64,000 nucleotides of DNA from Epidermidibacterium keratini (GTDB lineage Bacteria > Actinomycetota > Actinomycetes > Mycobacteriales > Antricoccaceae): contig NZ_CP047156.1 of assembly GCF_009834025.1 (NCBI RefSeq), positions 310,001-374,000 of the forward strand, written 5' to 3'. Of this stretch, positions 56,723-64,000 are shown piece by piece. Within the stretch, counting starts at the first letter, position 1. Every line of letters begins with the position of its first letter. The translations under genes and the position numbers were made by a program. Below the pieces are notes generated by a model. That model was not told the DNA's origin. It saw nothing but the letters and a program-made list of their open reading frames with translations, and did no database searches.

Positions 56723-56825
56723 CGAGTGCTCAGTCCTTTCTGACGCCGGCCGGTGCGGCGGCGCTGGGGTCTGGTCTTAAACCTAACGTTTGCCCGTGCG
56801 TTCGTGCAGAGGCCGCGCCGGGCGC

Positions 56826-58370
56826 TCAGGACTTCGCTCCGCTGCGGCGTACTGCCTCGCGAAGCTCGACGCGGTCGTCGAAGGGTAGGACCTCGCCGGC
56901 GACGTACTGTCCGGTCTCGTGGCCCTTTCCGGCGACGAGTACGGCGTCACCGGCCCTGGCGCGCGAGACCGCCAGCTCGATCGCGGCGTGCCGGTCACCC
57001 TCCTCGATCACCTCGCCGCGCTCGGCATCGGGCACGGCGCGCGCTCCGGCGAGCATGGCGGCGCGGATCTGCGCGGGGTCCTCCGAGCGAGGGTTGTCGT
57101 CGGTGACCACGAGCAGGTCGGCCTCACGCGCCCCAACTTCGCCCATCAGCGGACGTTTTTGCGCATCGCGGTCGCCGCCACATCCCAGCACTAGCAGGAT
57201 GTTTCCGGCCACCTGGCGGCGCAGCGCGCGGACGGCCGCCTGCACCGCCGCCGGCTTGTGTGAGTAGTCGACGACCGCGAGATAGCCCTGGCCTTCGTCG
57301 ATGCGCTCCATGCGCCCGGGCACGGCCACCGCCGAGAGCGCGGGCGCCGCGACCTGCGGAGGTACGCCGGCCTCAGCGAGCATGGCAAGCGCCAGCAGCG
57401 CGTTGGCGACGTTGAAGTCACCGGGCAGGTGCAGCTCGACCGGGACGTCGCCGGCCGGTCCGTGTGCGGTGAAGGTGCTGGCGCTCTCTCCCAGCCGCTG
57501 CTCCCGCGCCTGCCAGTCGGCCGCGGCGCCGCCGCTGGAGACGGTCACGGTGCGCTCGGGAGCCTTCGCGACGACGCGGGCGGCGTACTCGTCGTCGACG
57601 TTGACGACGTGCCGGGCAGCGCGTCCGTCAAACAGCAGCGCCTTGGCTTCGAAGTACTCCTGCATGGTGTGGTGGAAGTCGAGATGGTCCTGGCTGAGGT
57701 TGCCGAACCCGGCCACGTCGAAGCGGATCGCGCCCACCCGGCCCAGCGACAGCGCGTGGCTGGAGACCTCCATGACGACGTGCGTGACGCCCTCCTCTGC
57801 CATGACCGCGAGCAGCGCCTGCAGGTCTGGGGCCTCCGGGGTGGTGAAGCTGGCGCCGGCGGTGTGCGCGATGGTGCGGTCGCCGATCAGCGTCTCGACG
57901 GTGCCGATCAACCCGACGGTGTGCCCGGCGGCCTGTAGGCCTGCGCGCATCAGGTAGGCGGTCGTGGTCTTGCCGCTGGTCGCGGTGATGCCGAGCATGT
58001 GCAGCCGCGCCGACGGGTCGCCGTACACCACGGCCGCGACCTGGCCGAGCACCGCCTTGACGTCCTCGGTCACGACGACCGGCACCCCAGTCGGTGCCTG
58101 GGCGATCAGCTCGGCGCCAGCGGCGTCGGTGAGTACGCCGACCGCGCCGCGCTCGATGGCCTGTGCGGCGTAGTTGGCGCCGTGGGTGCGCTGGCCAGGC
58201 AGCGCCGCGTAGAGATCGCCAGGGAGCACCTCACCGGAGCGGTTGGTGATGCCGCTGGCCTCGATGCCGTCGTGCGATCCGCGCACCTCGCCCCGTGCGG
58301 CAGTAGCCAGCTGCGCCAACGCCACGGGGCGAAGGCTGGTGGGGCGCAGCGGCGCGTCGGATTTCGGCAC
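56826..58370 (-). CDS. murE: UDP-MurNAc-tripeptide synthetase, meso-diaminopimelate type
   Basis: MurE adds the third stem residue. The DDNPRSEDP motif near residue 415 holds the DNPR signature for meso-diaminopimelate. The ATP loop reads GITATSGKTTTAYLM (Ser in place of the usual Asn), followed by TTPEAPDLQ, VMEVSSHALSLGRV and NLSQDHLDFH, and then DYSHKPAAV. It is not MurF: the family-specific SSH and DNPR motifs fit only MurE. The length of 514 is normal. It lies 24 nt after ftsI. Confidence 0.96.
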   Translation of the reverse strand: MPKSDAPLRPTSLRPVALAQLATAARGEVRGSHDGIEASGITNRSGEVLPGDLYAALPGQRTHGANYAAQAIERGAVGVLTDAAGAELIAQAPTGVPVVVTEDVKAVLGQVAAVVYGDPSARLHMLGITATSGKTTTAYLMRAGLQAAGHTVGLIGTVETLIGDRTIAHTAGASFTTPEAPDLQALLAVMAEEGVTHVVMEVSSHALSLGRVGAIRFDVAGFGNLSQDHLDFHHTMQEYFEAKALLFDGRAARHVVNVDDEYAARVVAKAPERTVTVSSGGAAADWQAREQRLGESASTFTAHGPAGDVPVELHLPGDFNVANALLALAMLAEAGVPPQVAAPALSAVAVPGRMERIDEGQGYLAVVDYSHKPAAVQAAVRALRRQVAGNILLVLGCGGDRDAQKRPLMGEVGAREADLLVVTDDNPRSEDPAQIRAAMLAGARAVPDAERGEVIEEGDRHAAIELAVSRARAGDAVLVAGKGHETGQYVAGEVLPFDDRVELREAVRRSGAKS

Positions 58371-58394
58371 TGGGCGATTCTAGGAGATCGGTGG

Positions 58395-60398
58395 CTAGTC
58401 GACGGTCAGGGTGTACTTCGGGGCCGTGCTCGACGACGGAGGTACGCCGGCGCCCTGCAGCACCTGTCCCATCACGGTGGAGAACAGCGGCGCGGCGCCG
58501 CCTTGCACCGCGACGTTGGGGTCGGTGACCGCGATCGCGACGACGTACTTCGGATCCTCGATCGGGGCCATGCCCACGAACGTGTGGTAGTAGCCACCTC
58601 CGGCGTACCCGCCGGTCTGCGGGTTGGCGCGCTGCCCGGTTCCGGTCTTGCCGCCGACCCGGTATCCCGGGACCGCGCCGGCGCCGCCGGTGCCCTCGTT
58701 GACGACAGCCTCAAGCATTCCGCGCAGGTCTTCAGCGGCGCTCGCGCTCATCACATTGACCGGCTCGGGCGTCGCGACCTTCTTGGTCGTGCCGTCCGGC
58801 TCGGTGGTCGACTCGACGATGCGTGGGGGGATGCGGACCCCGTCGTTGGCAATGGCCTGGTAGACGGTCGCCATCTGCAGCGGGGTCAGCGACACGCCCT
58901 GCCCGATCGGCACGTTGCCCACCTGGCTGCCGCTCCACTTATCGCGCGGCGCGAGGATGCCCGGGCTCTCGGCCGGCAGCTCGATGCCGGTCTTCTGCCC
59001 GATCCCGAACTTCTGCAGCGCGGCGTAGAAGCCTTCCTTGGACAGCTTCTTGTTGATCATCAGCGTGCCGACGTTCGAGGACTTGGCCAGGATGCCGGTC
59101 ACCGTGAACTCGACGTTGCCGTGCACCCAAGCGTCGTTGACGATCACGTCCGCGACCGGGATGGAGCCCGGCACGGTCAGCACGGTGTCGGGGGTGACGA
59201 TGCCCTGGTCGAGCGCGGGTCCGATCGTGGTGACCTTGTTGATCGAGCCGGGCTCGAGCACCTGCGAGATCGCCGGGTTGGCGAGGTCGTCGGGGTTGCT
59301 GGCGCCGGGGTTCGTTGGGTCATAACCAGGCGTGCCGTACATCGCCACGACCTGCCCGGACTTCGCGTCGAGTACGACGGCCGACGTCGCGGTGGCACCG
59401 GAGGTCTGCTGGTAGGCATCGACCGCGTTCTGCACGAGGTACTGCAGGTCGCTGTTGATCGTCAGCTGCACCGAGGCGCCGGGCTCGGCTGGGGTCTCCT
59501 GCTGGATGCCGGCCGGAATCATCGCCCCGGACGGGCTCGCCTCGTAGACGAGCTTGCCCTCCTGGCCTGCCAGAATCGCATCGAAGGACTGCTCGATGCC
59601 GGCCAGCCCGTTGCCGTCGCGACCGACGAAACCGACGATCTGCCCGCCGGTCGTGGTGCTGGGGTAGATGCGCTTTTGGGTTCGGTTGGAGCCGATGCCG
59701 AGCGCGTTCAGCGACTGCTCGTCGATCGTGGTCGTGACGATCTTCTGCGCGACACTTGGCTCGACGTTGCTTGCGATGGGCGAGTACGCGCCGTCGACCA
59801 TCATCGCGAGCATGACGTCGCTGTAGGGCAGCTGCAGCTCGGTGCTGAGCACCTCGGCGATCTGCGCGCGCTTGTCCTGCGGGATGAGTCGCGGATCGGC
59901 GTAGATCTCGCGCGTTTCGACGTTATAGGCCAGCTGTGTGCCGTTGCGGTCGGTGATCTGACCGCGCTCGGCCGGAAGCACCTTGGTGCGCAGTCGGGTG
60001 CCCTCCCCCTGCGCGGCGTACGCCGCTCCGTCCAGACCCTGCAGCTGCAGCAGGCGGCCGCCGATCACCAGCATCAGCAGGCTCAGCACCACCATCGCCG
60101 CCCGCATCCGACGCGAGCCGTCGGCCAGCTTCAGCCGCCGGTTGCGACGGCGTGAGCGCAACGCCGGGAGGCGTGCTGGGCGACGCGGCGGCGCGGGGCG
60201 GCGCGCCGGCGCCGAGCGACGGTTCGCTGCCGGGCGACGGGGTCCGCCGGCCGAAGAGCGTGCGCCCGCAGCAGCGCGAGGCGCCTGCGAACGTGCGGAC
60301 CGAGAGCGTGACGCTCCCCCGCGCGCGGAGGCCGGCTTACGTGATCCGGACCCCGAACGTGGCGGCGTACTGCGACGCCGACGACGATCCTCGCTCAT
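58395..60398 (-). CDS. ftsI: Septal class B penicillin-binding protein FtsI
   Basis: The transpeptidase that crosslinks septal peptidoglycan with FtsW. A very basic cytoplasmic tail (about 1-105, with SGSRKPASARGG) precedes one helix (about 106-125, AAMVVLSLLMLVIGGRLLQL) and a pedestal domain. The catalytic domain has the nucleophile serine and lysine in EPGSINKVTTIG, the second motif SSN and GGKTGTGQRANP. The length of 667 is normal for actinobacteria. It overlaps ftsL by 1 nt. Confidence 0.96.
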   Translation of the reverse strand: MSEDRRRRRSTPPRSGSGSRKPASARGGASRSRSARSQAPRAAAGARSSAGGPRRPAANRRSAPARRPAPPRRPARLPALRSRRRNRRLKLADGSRRMRAAMVVLSLLMLVIGGRLLQLQGLDGAAYAAQGEGTRLRTKVLPAERGQITDRNGTQLAYNVETREIYADPRLIPQDKRAQIAEVLSTELQLPYSDVMLAMMVDGAYSPIASNVEPSVAQKIVTTTIDEQSLNALGIGSNRTQKRIYPSTTTGGQIVGFVGRDGNGLAGIEQSFDAILAGQEGKLVYEASPSGAMIPAGIQQETPAEPGASVQLTINSDLQYLVQNAVDAYQQTSGATATSAVVLDAKSGQVVAMYGTPGYDPTNPGASNPDDLANPAISQVLEPGSINKVTTIGPALDQGIVTPDTVLTVPGSIPVADVIVNDAWVHGNVEFTVTGILAKSSNVGTLMINKKLSKEGFYAALQKFGIGQKTGIELPAESPGILAPRDKWSGSQVGNVPIGQGVSLTPLQMATVYQAIANDGVRIPPRIVESTTEPDGTTKKVATPEPVNVMSASAAEDLRGMLEAVVNEGTGGAGAVPGYRVGGKTGTGQRANPQTGGYAGGGYYHTFVGMAPIEDPKYVVAIAVTDPNVAVQGGAAPLFSTVMGQVLQGAGVPPSSSTAPKYTLTVD

Positions 60399-60970
60399 CA
60401 GCCCCCCGCTCCGGTGTCGGCGGGAAGCGTGGCCGGATCACCGACCGGGTCAGGCTCGGCCGCGGGCGGCGGGGTCGGCGCCTCCTTCGGCTCGACCCAC
60501 TCAACCGACCCGTCCGGCTTGATCACCAGATAACCCGGGTTCTGTCCGGGGACCATGCCAAGCTCGGCCGCCTTCTCGGCGAGATACTGCGGCGACTGCT
60601 GCTGGGCGACCTCCGAGGACAGCTGCTGCTCCTGCAGCTTCAATGCGGTCAGCTCGTCATTGAGCCGGCGCTCGGTGAAGGACGACTGCGCAGTGGCGGT
60701 GTTGAGCATCAACAGCACCACCACGGCGACCGCCGCGATCGCGCCGAAGATGATCACGAACGGCCAGCGCGACGTCGCGTCGCGGCGCAGCACCGCCATG
60801 CCGAGCAGGTTGCGCCCGCGCACCAGCTGGCGGCGCAGCGAGCGATCGCGGTTGGCTGCCTGCCGGGCTGCACGGCGCGCGGCGGTATAGCTGCCGGGCT
60901 TGCGCGTGCGTTCGCTCGGCTTCGCACTCTTGCGCGGACTCGTCTTGGGCGTGGTGAATGTGGTGCTCAT
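60398..60970 (-). CDS. ftsL: FtsL-like divisome protein
   Basis: A bitopic protein in the ftsL position: a basic N-terminus, a helix at about residues 70-91 (FVIIFGAIAAVAVVVLLML), a short extracytoplasmic coiled coil (LNDELTALKLQEQQLSSEV) and the FtsL/DivIC-like stretch LAEKAAELGMVPGQNPGYLV. It ends in a Pro/Ala/Glu-rich tail. The sequence is poorly conserved in general, so position and layout carry the call. The length of 190 is normal for actinobacteria. It overlaps rsmH by 4 nt. Confidence 0.88.
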   Translation of the reverse strand: MSTTFTTPKTSPRKSAKPSERTRKPGSYTAARRAARQAANRDRSLRRQLVRGRNLLGMAVLRRDATSRWPFVIIFGAIAAVAVVVLLMLNTATAQSSFTERRLNDELTALKLQEQQLSSEVAQQQSPQYLAEKAAELGMVPGQNPGYLVIKPDGSVEWVEPKEAPTPPPAAEPDPVGDPATLPADTGAGG

Positions 60971-61932
60971 GCAGCCTCGCTCTCCCCGATACGTTCCACT
61001 GCGCGCAGTCGCACCGACGCGCTTCTGCTGTTGGCTTCGATCTCCTCGGCGTTGGCCTGCTCTGAGCCGCGCACGAGCAGCCGCAGCTGCGGTTGGGCCT
61101 CCGGCAGCGGCACCGGGAGGTCAAGCGGGGTCTTGTCCTGGGTCTGCTCGGCAAAGGCCCGCTTGACGATCCGGTCCTCCAGGGAGTGGTAGGACAGCAC
61201 GACCATCCGCCCACCCACCGCCAGACGGCTCAGCGCTGCCGGGATAGCTCGCTGCAGGATCTCCAGCTCGGCGTTGACCTCGATACGCAGCGCCTGAAAC
61301 GTGCGCTTGGCTGGATGCCCGCCGCCCTGGTGCCGCGCCGCGGCAGGGATCGCGCCGGCGATGAGCTCGGCGAGCTGGCCGGTCGTGGTGATCGGCGTAC
61401 TCATGCGGCTCGCCACGATCGCCGCGGCGATGCGTCCGGCGAACCGCTCCTCGCCGTACCGCGAGATGACCTGGCGCAGCGCCTTCTCGGAGTAGCCGGC
61501 GAGTACGTCGGCCGCCGTGGGTCCGGTGCTGCGGTCCATCCGCATGTCGAGGTCGGCATCACGCATGTAGGCAAAGCCCCGCTCGGGCTGGTCCAGCTGC
61601 ATCGACGAGACGCCAAGGTCGTAAAGGATCGCTTGCACAGCAGGGATCTTCAGGTCATCGAGTACGTCGTCGACCTCGTCGTAGGTCGCGTGCACCAGCG
61701 TGATGCGGTCGGCGTACTCGGCGAGCCGTTCACGACTGAGCTCCAGCGCGCTCTCGTCCCGGTCCAACCCGATCAGGTGGGCTTCGGGGTGCGCGCGTAG
61801 AACGGCCACGGCGTGTCCGCCGTGGCCGAGAGTGGCATCAAGGTAGATCGCTCCGGGGTGATCGAGCGCCGGTCCCAGCAGCCGCAGCGTGCGCTCAAGC
61901 AGCACCGGCACGTGCTGCTGCTCGCCTGGCAT
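60967..61932 (-). CDS. rsmH: 16S rRNA (cytosine-1402-N4)-methyltransferase
   Basis: RsmH methylates N4 of C1402 in 16S rRNA using S-adenosylmethionine. HVPVLLERTLRLL opens it, then DATLGHGGHAVAVL and IGLDRDESALE (cofactor site), YDLGVSSMQLDQPERGFAY, RRTFQALRIEVN-like KRTFQALRIEVNAEL and LSYHSLEDRIVKRAF. ATG 61932 behind GGGGG gives 321 residues, a normal length. The open frame beyond it is Arg/Thr-rich and not protein-like. A 183-nt gap to mraZ shows nothing else. Confidence 0.96.
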   Translation of the reverse strand: MPGEQQHVPVLLERTLRLLGPALDHPGAIYLDATLGHGGHAVAVLRAHPEAHLIGLDRDESALELSRERLAEYADRITLVHATYDEVDDVLDDLKIPAVQAILYDLGVSSMQLDQPERGFAYMRDADLDMRMDRSTGPTAADVLAGYSEKALRQVISRYGEERFAGRIAAAIVASRMSTPITTTGQLAELIAGAIPAAARHQGGGHPAKRTFQALRIEVNAELEILQRAIPAALSRLAVGGRMVVLSYHSLEDRIVKRAFAEQTQDKTPLDLPVPLPEAQPQLRLLVRGSEQANAEEIEANSRSASVRLRAVERIGESEAA

Positions 61933-62115
61933 GCGGCCCCCTCGTGCGTCGTTGGCGTGCGGTCTCGGCGTGCGGCGCCGTGCTGTTTGGGTCGTGGTGC
62001 GCGTGCGGTCCTGGTGCGCCGTGGTGTCCGGTCCCCTCCCGGCGTCGACCTGGCACCGGGGAAGGGGCGCCAGGGCGATCGACGGGCGGAGGCCGCACCT
62101 CACGGTGCGCGCCTG

Positions 62116-62544
62116 CTACTCCGGCAGATCGAACTCGTCGGAGAAGTCGACGTAGTGCTGTTCTTGTTCGGAGGCGAACCGGCGCCAGGCTTCGGCGTCC
62201 CAGATCTCCACCTTGTCGTTCACCCCGATGACCGCGCAGTCGCGACTGAGGCCGGCGTACTCGCGCAGCGCCGCCTTGATCACGATGCGTCCCTGCTTGT
62301 CGGCGCTCTGGTCATCAGCGCCGCCGAACAGGGTCCGGGCATAGTTGCGAACCTTGCTGTTTGTGGACTGTGCCTTGCCGAGCTGAGCGGCGATGCGCTC
62401 GAACTCGGCCCGGGGGTACACGTACAAGCACCTGTCCTGGCCCTTGGCGATGACCATTCCGTCGCGGAGCTTGTCGCGGAACTTCGCAGGCAGCGCGAGA
62501 CGGCCCTTGTCGTCCATGCGCGGGTAAAAGTCGCCGAAGAACAT
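62116..62544 (-). CDS. mraZ: Transcriptional regulator MraZ
   Basis: MraZ is a ring-forming repressor of the division and cell-wall operon it begins. It has two AbrB-like halves with the DxxGR motif: MDDKGRLALPAKFRD (about 10-24) and SADKQGRIVIKAALR. ATG 62544 with AAGGAG 6 nt upstream is the start, giving 142 residues; a longer frame to 62604 would cross the operator. Its own binding repeats lie just upstream. Confidence 0.96.
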   Translation of the reverse strand: MFFGDFYPRMDDKGRLALPAKFRDKLRDGMVIAKGQDRCLYVYPRAEFERIAAQLGKAQSTNSKVRNYARTLFGGADDQSADKQGRIVIKAALREYAGLSRDCAVIGVNDKVEIWDAEAWRRFASEQEQHYVDFSDEFDLPE

Positions 62545-62572
62545 CGACGTCTCCTTCCCGCCCACCGGTGTG

Positions 62573-62597
62573 CCCCACTTTACCCCACTTCGCTCCA
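62573..62597 (-). promoter_or_regulatory. MraZ operator: three TGGNG repeats at 10-bp period
   Basis: On the leftward strand TGGAG, TGGGG and TGGGG occur at 62597-62593, 62587-62583 and 62577-62573, each separated by 5 nt. This matches the TGGGN-N5 repeat pattern known for MraZ binding. The array ends 29 nt before the mraZ start, placed to block transcription. Confidence 0.85.
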
Positions 62598-62730
62598 CAC
62601 TCAACCAGTTTGGCGCGATTTTTGGCTCGAATTGAGTGTAGGACCCGACGTACGCCGTCCAGCGCCCTTCTTCTCTCCCACCTCAAATAATGGACTTCAC
62701 CAGCAAATTTAACGAACATGCTGGCGCCGA

Positions 62731-62766
62731 TGGGGTGAAGTGGGGGAAGCGGGGGTAAAGGTGGGG
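62731..62766 (+). promoter_or_regulatory. Second MraZ-box-like array, opposite orientation
   Basis: On the rightward strand TGGGG at 62731-62735 and 62741-62745, GGGGG at 62751-62755 and TGGGG at 62762-62766 keep a 10- to 11-bp period. Together with the first array it brackets 62598-62730, which should contain the mra promoter. The gene-free region 62545-63050 also holds the family B palindrome; I see no reading frame of note in it. Confidence 0.65.
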
Positions 62767-62859
62767 AGCCGTCCCTGACCTCGGCCCAGATCGGCGCGTC
62801 CCGGCCGTCTCGGCGCGTCTCGGCGCGTCTCGGCGGGCGAGTTATCCACAGCCGTTCTT

Positions 62860-62918
62860 ACCTGCGGTGCCTTTCACCCCGCTATCGCGCCCAGAGCGGG
62901 GCGAAAGGCACCGCAGGT
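62860..62918. repeat. Intergenic palindrome, family B, copy with 24-bp arms
   Basis: Arms 62860-62883 and 62895-62918 pair with one mismatch around an 11-nt loop. The arms begin with the ACCTGCGGTG core. The right flank resembles that of the copy at 42473-42531. It lies between mraZ and moxR, which are divergent, so it is not simply a terminator between convergent genes. Confidence 0.9.
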
Positions 62919-63050
62919 CGTGAGCGGGGTGGCACGCGCGGCGAGTACGACGATTCAGCGTGCGCACAGCGAACTCGTGGTCGGCGCCACCTGCCATAAC
63001 GCGGGCGCTGAACTACGCTCGGAGTCACCCCAGCCAAGGAGTTCGTTTCG

Positions 63051-64000
63051 TTGAGCGAGCCATCACCGCGCGCCGGCGCGATGCATGCCGTACCCAACCC
63101 AGCCCAGGCGCCTGGCGCGTCATGGTCGGTAGCCGACGTCCAGGCGCGGGCCACCGCGATCGGCGACTGCGTCGAGCGGGTGATCGCCGGCAAGCGCGAC
63201 GTCATCGACACGGCCATCACCTGTCTGCTCAGCGACGGTCACCTGCTTATCGAGGACGTGCCCGGAGTCGGCAAGACCAAGCTCGCGCAGGCGATCGCGG
63301 CGGCGATCGATGGTGAGGTACGCCGGATCCAGTTCACCCCGGACCTGCTGCCGAGCGATTTGACCGGCGTTTCTGTCTTCAACCAGCGCACCAGCACCTT
63401 TGAGTTCAGCCCGGGCCCGCTGTTTGGCAACGTTGTCATCGGCGACGAGATCAACCGCGCGTCACCGAAGACCCAGTCGGCGCTGCTGGAGGCGATGGCC
63501 GAGCGTCAGGTCACCGTCGACGGGCAGACGCGCACCCTGCCGCGTCCGTTCATGGTGGTCGCGACCCAGAACCCGATCGAGATGGAAGGCACCTTCGCGC
63601 TGCCCGAAGCCCAGCGCGACCGGTTCATGGCGCAGGTCGAGATGGGCTACCCGGCACCGGAGGCCGAGGCGCTGATGCTCGACCGCCACGCGGCGCTCGA
63701 CCCGCTCGATACCGTCTCGCCGGTCGCCACGGTCGATGACGTGCAGGCGATGATCGACACCGTGCTCGCCGCGCACGTCTCAGGCGCCATCCGCGAGTAC
63801 GTCGTCACGCTCGCCGCTTTTACCCGTGAGCACCGGCAGGTGCGCCTCGGCGCCTCGCCACGCGCGGCCCTGCAGCTGCTGCGAGCGGCGATGGTCTCGG
63901 CCACGCTCGACGGGCGCGCCTACGTCACCCCCGACGACGTACGCCGACTCGCCCCGGTCGTCTGGTCGCACCGGCTACTCGTGGACAGCAGCGACTACCA
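63051..64000 (+). CDS. MoxR-family AAA ATPase (cut by window edge)
   Basis: A MoxR-type AAA+ ATPase, a chaperone-like protein that often helps assemble metal or VWA-domain partners. Walker A reads EDVPGVGKTKLAQAI, Walker B and nearby VVIGDEINRASPKTQSALLEAM, the sensor 1 segment VVATQNPIEMEGTFALPEAQ-type with RDRF (Arg finger), and the C-terminal lid ASPRAALQLLRAA. TTG 63051 is the start: AAGGAG lies 9 nt upstream, and the ATG at 63081 has none. 316 codons are seen, nearly full length. Downstream genes (usually DUF58 and transglutaminase) are outside the window. Near mraZ this pairing is known in actinobacteria. Confidence 0.93.
   Translation, partial: MSEPSPRAGAMHAVPNPAQAPGASWSVADVQARATAIGDCVERVIAGKRDVIDTAITCLLSDGHLLIEDVPGVGKTKLAQAIAAAIDGEVRRIQFTPDLLPSDLTGVSVFNQRTSTFEFSPGPLFGNVVIGDEINRASPKTQSALLEAMAERQVTVDGQTRTLPRPFMVVATQNPIEMEGTFALPEAQRDRFMAQVEMGYPAPEAEALMLDRHAALDPLDTVSPVATVDDVQAMIDTVLAAHVSGAIREYVVTLAAFTREHRQVRLGASPRAALQLLRAAMVSATLDGRAYVTPDDVRRLAPVVWSHRLLVDSSDY

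Noticed and set aside
56826-58370. murF mis-read as murE
   Set aside because: The DNPR, SSHALSLGRV and QDHLDFH motifs are specific for MurE, so murF really is absent here.
57999-60155. A 700-codon open frame antisense to murE and ftsI
   Set aside because: It is antisense to two certain genes and spans their junction; composition is typical of a shadow frame.

Overview
The window is a 64 kb piece of a high-GC Actinomycetota chromosome. The evidence is the GC-rich coding style, the bifunctional PriA-type HisA with no trpF in view, DivIVA/Wag31, SepF, a MurE with the meso-diaminopimelate DNPR motif, an ileS T-box leader, a histone-like DksA/TraR protein and the his-trp-lgt-pyk gene order known from mycobacteria and relatives. 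Genus cannot be fixed from sequence alone. The window is cut inside a livH-type permease gene at the left and a moxR-type ATPase gene at the right. There is no rRNA, CRISPR array, prophage or recognisable insertion sequence.

Regions: (1) 1-2430, branched-chain amino acid uptake (livH, livK) and a PdtaR-like ANTAR response regulator. (2) 2500-5790, an atypical short-variable-loop tRNA with a Leu CAA anticodon and its terminator, a small membrane protein, an LCP cell-wall ligase and a PLP decarboxylase. (3) 5850-26090, a long leftward block: hisD, hisC, [hypothetical], hisB, small membrane protein, hisH, priA, hisF, [four related membrane proteins plus one probable relative], hisI, trpE, trp-associated membrane protein, [opposite-strand GNAT-Nudix gene], trpC, trpB, trpA, lgt, small membrane protein, pyk, tesB. 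Most junctions are 4-nt ATGA-type overlaps, so the bracketed genes stand out as insertions. (4) 26120-38940, leftward housekeeping genes (dnaE, rluD, lspA, DksA-like, a CPA1 antiporter) mixed with accessory genes: an amidohydrolase, a Doc/antitoxin pair with a perfect palindromic operator, a double GNAT protein and a CPBP protease. (5) 39040-42460, rightward ileS behind a T-box. (6) 42650-62545, the leftward division and cell-wall cluster: mraZ, rsmH, ftsL, ftsI, murE, mraY, murD, ftsW, murG, murC, ftsQ, [nitroreductase, AhpD-like], ftsZ, pgeF, yggS, sepF, yggT, wag31. murF is missing from its usual place. (7) 62545-64000, the mra control region and a divergent moxR.

The most interesting signals are the run of related four-helix membrane proteins inserted between hisF and hisI; two families of large intergenic palindromes (one a near-identical pair at 22405 and 33082, the other sharing an ACCTGCGGTG core at 37322, 42473 and 62860); two opposed 10-bp-periodic MraZ-box arrays; the swapped GXHH signature in IleRS; and the class I-shaped tRNA with a Leu anticodon. 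All family assignments rest on reading motifs and gene order; no database search was run.
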